This document shows positions 1-4,422 of a stretch of DNA of 9,149 nt, in pieces. Source of the DNA: an uncultured Cellulosilyticum sp. (GTDB lineage Bacteria > Bacillota > Clostridia > Lachnospirales > Cellulosilyticaceae); the NCBI GenBank assembly GCA_934725855.1, contig CAKVCL010000057.1, positions 1-9,149 on the forward strand, written 5' to 3'. Position 1 is the stretch's first letter. Every line of letters starts with the position of its first letter. The notes beneath the pieces are model-generated. The model was not told where the DNA came from. It worked only from the letters and a program-made list of their open reading frames with translations, and ran no database searches. The position numbers were made by a program, and so were the translations under genes.

Positions 1-2
1 TT

Positions 3-50
3 AATACGCCACAAGACTAGTAATAGTATACTAGCGGTGGCGTATTTTTT
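3..50 (+). terminator. Intrinsic terminator of a plus-strand gene left of the window
   Basis: A perfect 10-bp stem pairs bases 3-12 with 37-46. A second 6-bp stem (17-22 with 29-34) sits inside it, closing a 6-base loop. The right arm runs into six T residues (45-50). Read on the plus strand this is a standard Rho-independent terminator. Read on the minus strand it lacks a T tract, so it should serve a plus-strand gene that ends before the window begins. Confidence 0.8.
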
Positions 51-77
51 ATAGGTGTGCTTGAATTGACGCTTACG

Positions 78-118
78 AAGAAGAGGAGATTTAGTACTAG
101 GCTAAATCTCCTCTTCTT
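78..118 (-). terminator. Long perfect hairpin ending the regulator/transglutaminase operon
   Basis: Bases 78-94 pair perfectly with 102-118 (17 bp) around a 7-base loop. The hairpin begins 14 bases past the stop codon of the transglutaminase-like gene. On the minus strand it is followed by CGTAAGCG rather than a T tract. It therefore departs from the classic intrinsic terminator and may act as a weak terminator, a 3'-end stabiliser, or an insulator against convergent transcription from the left. Confidence 0.6.
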
Positions 119-132
119 ACTTCCAATCACGC

Positions 133-837
133 TTAATCATTTTCTCTAATTTTAGCTACGTTCTTTGTCATTTTATAACGTCCATAGTTTTTAAATAGCC
201 AGGTCTTAATTTTTCCTAAGTGCTGACCATTTTGGGCAAAGAATTCATCTGGTGAAGCATAAATGCCATACTCATAAACAATCGATTCTTTTTGTACATA
301 AACATCTTTTCCATTCCAATCAATAGAATGATTTCTAAAATCTTTCGTTGCTACACCATAGCCAATAAATTTTCCCTTGGCAGAACTAAATTTTCTTTTT
401 AAGGCTTCGAGATATCTTTTATCTATAATAACGCCCTCAAGTACAATCCACTCTTTATTATAATAAACTTCAACCCATGTATGTACAATTCTTCTAGGTG
501 CAAGTAATGTTACAATAGATGAAGTTGCCCCTTTTTGAAGCATTTTATCTACTTCAAAGGCGTGAAATCTACAAGGAATACCTAATGCTCTAAAAAGTGC
601 CATAAGCAAAATGGCTTTGGTGTTACATTGTCCTACACCATCCTTTAAAACTTCTGTTGCCTTTATATCATCTTTTTCATTATAGCCAAATAATATATCA
701 TTTTGTACAAATTCATAAATGCCTTTAATCTGATGGAAAACATCCATATTACGCCATCCATGTTCATTAATAACCTTTTGAATTTCTGGCGCATCAAAAT
801 TAAGTAAGTTTGTTTTTTGCAAATATTTGTTCTCCAT
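133..837 (-). CDS. Transglutaminase-like superfamily protein (cytoplasmic, 234 aa)
   Basis: The protein has the papain-like core of the transglutaminase-like superfamily. A helix carries the nucleophile context DGVGQCNTKAILLMALFRA (Cys71), and LGIPCRFHAFEV follows it. The histidine strand is HTWVEVYYNKEW (His119). The third catalytic position, usually Asp after W-x-x-L, reads Glu134 (WIVLEG), with Asp139 as a possible substitute. Members of this family are mostly proteases or amide-cleaving enzymes rather than protein cross-linkers, and no substrate can be inferred here. There is no signal peptide or membrane segment, so it should act in the cytoplasm. The start at 837 is preceded by AAGGGGGAA, a reasonable ribosome binding site. 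The gene begins 32 bases after the stop of the AraC-family gene and no terminator lies between them, so the two are probably cotranscribed and the regulator may control it. The family call is firm; the function is unknown. Confidence 0.82.
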   Translation of the reverse strand: MENKYLQKTNLLNFDAPEIQKVINEHGWRNMDVFHQIKGIYEFVQNDILFGYNEKDDIKATEVLKDGVGQCNTKAILLMALFRALGIPCRFHAFEVDKMLQKGATSSIVTLLAPRRIVHTWVEVYYNKEWIVLEGVIIDKRYLEALKRKFSSAKGKFIGYGVATKDFRNHSIDWNGKDVYVQKESIVYEYGIYASPDEFFAQNGQHLGKIKTWLFKNYGRYKMTKNVAKIREND

Positions 838-869
838 ATCTATTCCCCCTTGGTTTTTATGTCTTTATT

Positions 870-1634
870 TTAGTCTAAAAGGGTATCACTTACTTTCAAG
901 AATTCGCTATCTTTTGAAGAAAGACGCGCTGACATTCCCATCATCTTTTTAGTCGTTGCTGCAAAATGGGAAGGGGTATCAAATCCTCCCATTAAAGCTG
1001 CCTCTGTAATCGTTTTACCATTTAATAATAACCCAAAAACTTTCACTACTTGATGTAATAGTATGTAGCTTTTTAAAGGCATACCAATCTGCTGTTTAAA
1101 CAAATGTGCCAAACGACTAGAAGATAAATTCATTTGCCTGCTTAACGCCTCAATTGAATGACTACTGCAATCACATTTACTAATATGTTTTAGCACCTCT
1201 TGTATGCGTTCATCATATAATGCGGACTCTATATAAGCACCCAGACATTCATCCAATTTCTCTATCACTTTGATATAATATGAGATGCTTTTGTTTTGAA
1301 TCATCTCTCTTGCCAAGAGCTGAATGTTATCTAGTATAGGAGACTCTATTTTGTAATAAGCTTCATTTTGAATTTTATGTTTTAGTCCTATGGATAATCT
1401 TGAAGTTGGAAAGACTAAAATAGAAAAGTGGATTTTCTGCTTACAGTTAAAGGCATGTAATATATTTTGATTGATTATAATGCATTTTCCCACTACTTCT
1501 TCTTTTTCAATGCACATATGTAATTCATTCTCCAAACTTAGAAAGAGCTGCATCATCCAATGCTTATGAGGTTCTGCATTAATCTGATCTGTAAGCATCC
1601 CTATTTTATCTTCATCCCAGTAAATTCTATTCAT
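870..1634 (-). CDS. AraC-family transcriptional regulator (254 aa)
   Basis: The C-terminal third is an AraC/XylS DNA-binding domain. The first helix-turn-helix is near residues 160-184 (IEALSRQMNLSSSRLAHLFKQ). The second is near 208-236 (TITEAALMGGFDTPSHFAATTKKMMGM), whose GF-x-x-x-SHF-x-x-x-FKK-type signature is slightly altered. The N-terminal half (about 1-110) looks like a degenerate cupin sensor: the HKHW at 23-26 and the following strands fit the effector-binding domain of this family, but the ligand cannot be read. The start codon overlaps the stop of the upstream 41-residue ORF (ATGA), and its ribosome binding site (AAAGGAGC) lies inside the end of that ORF, so translation is probably coupled. 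The transglutaminase-like gene follows in the same direction. Likely roles are local regulation of this operon and possibly autoregulation; neither is shown by the sequence alone. Confidence 0.88.
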   Translation of the reverse strand: MNRIYWDEDKIGMLTDQINAEPHKHWMMQLFLSLENELHMCIEKEEVVGKCIIINQNILHAFNCKQKIHFSILVFPTSRLSIGLKHKIQNEAYYKIESPILDNIQLLAREMIQNKSISYYIKVIEKLDECLGAYIESALYDERIQEVLKHISKCDCSSHSIEALSRQMNLSSSRLAHLFKQQIGMPLKSYILLHQVVKVFGLLLNGKTITEAALMGGFDTPSHFAATTKKMMGMSARLSSKDSEFLKVSDTLLD

Positions 1635-1756
1635 CTTTGCTCCTTTAGTTCATAATAATCACTATAACGCTTATGATCGTCTAGACCAATAAGCACTTCT
1701 TTAGATAACTTAAATTTTTCTCCTTCAAATACTGGACATTTTTCATATGGGTTCAT
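1631..1756 (-). pseudogene. 41-aa ORF, probable collapsed GNAT N-acetyltransferase
   Basis: The ORF starts at the ATG at 1756, which has a GGAGG ribosome binding site 8 bases upstream. A longer reading from 1816 lacks any such site. From memory of the family, the first part (MNPYEKCPVFEGEKFKL) matches the usual N-terminus of a group of GNAT acetyltransferases of roughly 170-180 residues. The remainder (FKLSKEVLIG, then DDHKRYSDYYELKE) matches their C-terminal strand and tail, the pattern being a GF-x-L-x-x-E-x-LIG-x-D block followed by a YxDYY end. The acetyl-CoA binding core is entirely missing. The simplest reading is an in-frame deletion between two places that both encode an F-x-L-like stretch, leaving a translatable relic. 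It overlaps the AraC-family gene by four bases, and its surviving translation may be kept because it feeds ribosomes to that gene. The alternative is a genuine small protein of unknown function. The homology is recalled, not computed. Confidence 0.5.
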
Positions 1757-1764
1757 AACGATTA

Positions 1765-1769
1765 CCTCC
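1765..1769 (-). promoter_or_regulatory. Ribosome binding site fixing the start of the 41-aa ORF
   Basis: On the minus strand this reads GGAGG, 8 bases before the ATG at 1756. It is the strongest Shine-Dalgarno match in the operon and it decides for the internal ATG over the upstream one at 1816. Confidence 0.8.
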
Positions 1770-1799
1770 GTTTTTGTTTTTACTATACACCCAAAAGTG

Positions 1800-1815
1800 T
1801 GACATCTATCTGTCA
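1800..1815. promoter_or_regulatory. Candidate operator dyad upstream of the AraC-family operon
   Basis: TGACA and TGTCA are perfect 5-base inverted arms separated by 6 bases. They lie 44-59 bases upstream of the start of the 41-aa ORF, where a regulator could act. The arms do not extend further. A site of this shape could bind a dimeric regulator, but AraC proteins usually prefer direct repeats and the short arms could arise by chance. Confidence 0.25.
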
Positions 1816-1944
1816 TAGTTTATGATACAAAGCCAATATCCACCTTGCACACCTGTTAAAGCAATGATTGCTATACGTTTTCATCATTACTTATTTTCAA
1901 CATTTTCAAATCTTATCATGACTTGCTTCTCCAATTTTTTGTAC
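1813..1944 (-). other. Leader of the AraC operon with two overlapping micro-ORFs
   Basis: No conserved gene is visible between the terminator ending at 1945 and the 41-aa ORF. On the minus strand there is an ATG at 1919 with GGAG nine bases upstream, giving the 10-residue MIRFENVENK and a stop. That stop overlaps the next ATG (TAATG at 1887), which opens a 24-residue frame (MMKTYSNHC...) ending at 1813. The latter's TGA overlaps a further ATG at 1816 in the frame of the 41-aa ORF. MIRFENV resembles the first residues of many ABC ATPases, so this may be debris of a lost gene. No clear promoter stands out, although the operon must begin somewhere here. Confidence 0.25.
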
Positions 1945-1968
1945 AAAAAAACTTGCCCTTAGGCAAGT
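1945..1968 (-). terminator. Intrinsic terminator, minus strand
   Basis: On the minus strand a 7-bp stem (ACTTGCC/GGCAAGT, bases 1962-1968 with 1951-1957) closes a 4-base loop and is followed directly by six or seven T residues (1951-1945). It ends the short unit that starts near 2125, and any read-through from the alaX operon, whose stop codon lies about 264 bases upstream with no other terminator between. Confidence 0.85.
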
Positions 1969-2045
1969 CTTGTATCATTGATTTACTCAGGGTTATTTCT
2001 AGGCACAAAAATAAGACATCTGCTTACTTCTGCCTGTATTTGGTT

Positions 2046-2081
2046 TTAAAATGTTATCACCTTATTACGCATTTTTTTCAT
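2046..2081 (-). CDS. Possible 11-residue leader peptide or micropeptide
   Basis: An ATG at 2081 is preceded at 9 bases by GAAAGGGG and encodes MKKMRNKVITF before a TAA. The basic start followed by hydrophobic residues resembles the first residues of many small clostridial peptides. The stop falls in the run TTTTAAAA. A minus-one shift there would lengthen the product to about 27 residues ending near 1999, so the short form could also be the stump of a frameshifted small gene. No function can be assigned. Confidence 0.2.
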   Translation of the reverse strand: MKKMRNKVITF

Positions 2082-2131
2082 TGCAATCAACCCCTTTCAA
2101 AATTGGATTTACTACTCTTATTACAGCTTAA

Positions 2132-2160
2132 ATAATACAGCACTATTCAAATTATTTCAA
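2132..2160 (-). promoter_or_regulatory. Sigma-A-type promoter of the short transcript
   Basis: On the minus strand TTGAAA (2160-2155) and TATTAT (2137-2132) are separated by exactly 17 bases. Each hexamer is close to consensus (TTGACA, TATAAT). Transcription would start near 2125, well inside the gap after alaX. It is one of the best promoter matches in the window. Confidence 0.55.
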
Positions 2161-2231
2161 TATATTAATTACACCGTTCAATAAAACCTTTGAGCAGTCA
2201 TACCTCCTTAGCTTATCAACGGGTACTTAAA

Positions 2232-3392
2232 TTAATTCATATAATTTGCTAAATAAAACGCTTTTACCCATTCAGCATCTGCAGCTAAATTTCCTTGGCA
2301 AAGCTCACTTTTTCCCCCACCTTTTCCTGCAAATTCAGCAGTTAGTAACTTGTTAAGTGTTCTTATATCCTCTTTCTTTGATGCCAAAGCATATTTTAGC
2401 TGCTCCCCTTCACCTGTTAAAACCAGTACCTTCTTATTGGTTTTCTCAATAAGCATTAAGGCGAGTCGGCGTAGTCCATCTCCTGATAAGTCTTTTTCAT
2501 AAATGGCAAGTGCTGGTGTTTCAGCTTTTAGATAGCCTTCTACTTTATAAATGAGTAGCTCATTTGTAAGTGTCACGACTTTCTGTTTCATCTCGGTTAA
2601 TTCCTCTTGCACTTTAGCTAGATTAGTGGTGATAACTTCTGGTTTTGCTGAAAGCATTTTAGACACTTCACTGACAATCTCTTGTTTGAGCTTCGCATCT
2701 TTAAGCGCTCTTTTGCCACAAAGCATCGTTACCCTTACGCCGCCTCTATGACGCTCAATATTCGTGCACTTAATCATCCCTATTTCACCTGTTGTTTTTA
2801 CATGCACACCACAGCATGCACAAGTATCGTAATCAGGCACAGTTACCAACCTAACTTCTCCAACTAAATCTAATTTTGATCGATAAGGTTTATCTTTGAT
2901 TTCCCCGTCATTATAGATTGTGCAGTCAATCTCTAAATTTTTATAAATGGCTTCATTGGCTAGTATTTCAATTTCATCTAATTGCTCTTTTGTAAGCTCT
3001 CCATCAAAATCACAAGTTGTATACTCACCACTTAAATGAAAACCGACATTATTATAGCCATATTTTGCATTAACCAACCCAGAAACAATATGTTCCCCAC
3101 TATGTTGCTGCATAAGGTCAAAACGTCTTTCAAAATCAATTATGCCCTCTACTTCGCTGCCCACTTCAAGTGGCTTGTCTACAACATGGTAAATCACTTC
3201 ATCTTTTGCATAGACATAGCTTACATTTGCCTTTCCAAGCGTTCCCATATCCGCAGGTTGTCCACCGCCTTCTGGATAAAAAGCCGTTTGGTCTAATACG
3301 ACCTCTAAACCCTTCTTACCCTCTTCACAGCTTAGAACTCTTCCTTTAAAGGTAGTCATATAGCCATCTAGATAGTATAATTTCTGAGTCAT
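2232..3392 (-). CDS. alaX: Alanyl-tRNA editing protein, long AlaX type with DHHA1 domain (386 aa)
   Basis: This is a free-standing relative of the editing half of alanyl-tRNA synthetase. It hydrolyses Ser (or Gly) mischarged onto tRNA-Ala in the cytoplasm. In the 386-residue numbering, the N-terminal beta-barrel has the TAFYPEGGGQP motif near 36-46. The zinc/editing core follows with QHSGEH (His97 and His101), then CACCGVHVKTTGEIG near 191-205, where Cys193 and His197 correspond to the C-x3-H pair of the synthetase. A likely coiled-coil linker lies near 235-285. The C-terminal DHHA1 domain ends with the glycine-rich AGKGGGKSELCQGN near 355-368. The length fits the AlaX-L class. I chose the ATG at 3392 because AGGAAAGGAAG lies just upstream; an in-frame ATG at 3422 would add ten polar residues, overlap the upstream gene and lack a good site. 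It follows the phosphoesterase gene by 22 bases, so the two form an operon. Confidence 0.9.
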   Translation of the reverse strand: MTQKLYYLDGYMTTFKGRVLSCEEGKKGLEVVLDQTAFYPEGGGQPADMGTLGKANVSYVYAKDEVIYHVVDKPLEVGSEVEGIIDFERRFDLMQQHSGEHIVSGLVNAKYGYNNVGFHLSGEYTTCDFDGELTKEQLDEIEILANEAIYKNLEIDCTIYNDGEIKDKPYRSKLDLVGEVRLVTVPDYDTCACCGVHVKTTGEIGMIKCTNIERHRGGVRVTMLCGKRALKDAKLKQEIVSEVSKMLSAKPEVITTNLAKVQEELTEMKQKVVTLTNELLIYKVEGYLKAETPALAIYEKDLSGDGLRRLALMLIEKTNKKVLVLTGEGEQLKYALASKKEDIRTLNKLLTAEFAGKGGGKSELCQGNLAADAEWVKAFYLANYMN

Positions 3393-3399
3393 TTTATTA

Positions 3400-3410
3400 C
3401 TTCCTTTCCT
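3400..3410 (-). promoter_or_regulatory. Ribosome binding site deciding the alaX start
   Basis: On the minus strand AGGAAAGGAAG stands about 7 bases before the ATG at 3392. It lies between the upstream gene's stop and this ATG. The alternative ATG at 3422 has only GAAATAG before it. Confidence 0.6.
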
Positions 3411-3414
3411 ATCA

Positions 3415-4209
3415 TTATTCATCTATTTCTACTTCCACACCGTAATGGTCTGAAACGACTTCTTTATTGTCACCATTAAAAATAACCTTAGAACTTTTGA
3501 CTTCTAATTTTCTATTAGCCATTACTAAATCAATTCTTAGGTCTAATTGATTGCCTTGCCAACCAGCGATTTCCCCTTGCACAGTTGCCCCATTGTCTTT
3601 TTCTTTGGCTAATGTATAAGTATCCCACAGACCATCTTTTAGTAAATAATCATATCCCTCATTCTTTATATTGGCATTATTATTAAAATCCCCTAATAAT
3701 AAAGAAAGCCTGTCCCTTCTAATATGAGGACTAAGTCGTTCCCATTGAGCTTTAAAAGGCTCTACTTCATCATGCCACCATCCAAAATGGCAAGTATATA
3801 CATCTACTTTTTCTCCTTTATATTGTGTTGTAATTCTCATGATATTTCTCTTTTTGCGTGAACTACTTTCTGTAGCATTTGAAACCGTAAATGTCGCTTC
3901 TTCTAGTATAGGTGTCTTCGATAAAATACATGAACCTTCCTCATAATAGCCATCTAACACCTTAGAAATTTCCCAGTAACTATAATATTTGCCGCCACCT
4001 TTCTTTTTGATTTCATCTAGTAAAACCACCATATAATTGTTACCTCTTAAGTGACTTCCTTCTAGATAAGGTGCATCTGTCATTTGATTCACCTCTTGCA
4101 GCGCAATTAAATCATAATCTTTTTCTACAATAACTGAAGCCAAGTAAGCTATTTTTTCATCTGAATTTTCTTCTCTCCATGAGTGCGCATTTAATGTCAA
4201 AACTTTCAT
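3415..4209 (-). CDS. Endonuclease/exonuclease/phosphatase-family hydrolase (264 aa), MapP-like
   Basis: The protein has the full DNase I-like metal-dependent phosphoesterase signature. Asn7 lies in the first strand (LTLNAHSW) and Glu39 in DLIALQEVNQ. An EEGSCILSKTPI segment lies near 90-101, followed by His141 in YTCHFGWW. Asp174 and Asn176 are in LLGDFNNN, Asp227 is in RIDLVM, and Asp254-His255 are in the closing SDHYG. It has no signal peptide, so it is cytoplasmic. Its start and overall pattern recall the small sugar-phosphate phosphatases of this fold in Firmicutes, such as maltose-6'-phosphate phosphatase. No sugar-transport gene lies nearby, so the substrate remains open, and DNA or nucleotide substrates cannot be excluded. 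AAGGAG lies 7 bases ahead of the start at 4209. It is the first gene of the operon with alaX. Candidate promoters in 4210-4364 are weak. Confidence 0.85.
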   Translation of the reverse strand: MKVLTLNAHSWREENSDEKIAYLASVIVEKDYDLIALQEVNQMTDAPYLEGSHLRGNNYMVVLLDEIKKKGGGKYYSYWEISKVLDGYYEEGSCILSKTPILEEATFTVSNATESSSRKKRNIMRITTQYKGEKVDVYTCHFGWWHDEVEPFKAQWERLSPHIRRDRLSLLLGDFNNNANIKNEGYDYLLKDGLWDTYTLAKEKDNGATVQGEIAGWQGNQLDLRIDLVMANRKLEVKSSKVIFNGDNKEVVSDHYGVEVEIDE

Positions 4210-4364
4210 ATTCTGTCTCCTTGCCTATTTATATTCGAGATTACTTCTATTCCTCTACATTCTTTATAATCCAGCTTTTATATTACACTCATTCTCCTAA
4301 AAGATAAATAGTGCGCATCAATCCCTTATACAAATCGTCTATCTTAATTTTTACTCTAATAGTC

Positions 4365-4403
4365 AAAAAATCTGGTTATCCAGAATATATCTAGATAACC
4401 AGA
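4365..4403 (-). terminator. Intrinsic terminator of nifJ
   Basis: On the minus strand TCTGGTTATC (4403-4394) pairs perfectly with GATAACCAGA (4380-4371), a 10-bp stem with a 13-base loop. Six T residues follow (4370-4365). It lies 20 bases past the nifJ stop codon and separates nifJ from the next operon. Confidence 0.9.
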
Positions 4404-4422
4404 CCCTTTACTCGTTAATAGG

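Larger units (their letters stand above)
1945..2125 (-). ncRNA. Candidate small RNA or micropeptide transcript (about 180 nt)
   Basis: A sigma-A-like promoter (2132-2160) and an intrinsic terminator (1945-1968) bracket about 180 bases that carry no recognisable protein gene. The predicted RNA has a 12-bp interrupted hairpin at 2001-2035: AGGCA pairs with TGCCT, followed by a 7-bp inner stem with one G-U pair and a 7-base loop. It also has an 11-residue ORF with a good ribosome binding site (2046-2081). I do not recognise it as 6S, tmRNA, SRP RNA or a known riboswitch. The alternative is that the whole stretch is the 3' untranslated region of the alaX operon, with an internal promoter. Confidence 0.35.

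Noticed and set aside
1631..1816. A 61-residue version of the small ORF starting at 1816
   Set aside because: There is no ribosome binding site before 1816, while GGAGG stands 8 bases before the internal ATG at 1756, where the recognisable acetyltransferase-like sequence also begins.
1845..1880. A protein-like stretch KRIAIIALTGVQGGYW in the AraC leader, minus strand
   Set aside because: It looks like the start of a membrane protein, but two stop codons stand directly before it in frame, it has no start codon, and it ends after 24 residues. It could be debris, but cannot be supported as a gene.
1923..2135. A 70-residue plus-strand reading frame across the gap left of alaX
   Set aside because: It begins at TTG without a ribosome binding site, runs antisense through the terminator hairpin and the minus-strand promoter, and its hydrophobic content merely reflects A+T-rich sequence.
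2184..2206. A perfect AAGGAGG sequence followed at once by ATG after the alaX stop, minus strand
   Set aside because: The ATG almost abuts the Shine-Dalgarno sequence, too close for initiation, and the frame stops after seven codons. I take it as chance or as debris.
2551..3296. Plus-strand reading frames of 61-86 residues opposite alaX
   Set aside because: All lie antisense within the conserved alaX gene, overlap one another in different frames in part, and show no family motif.
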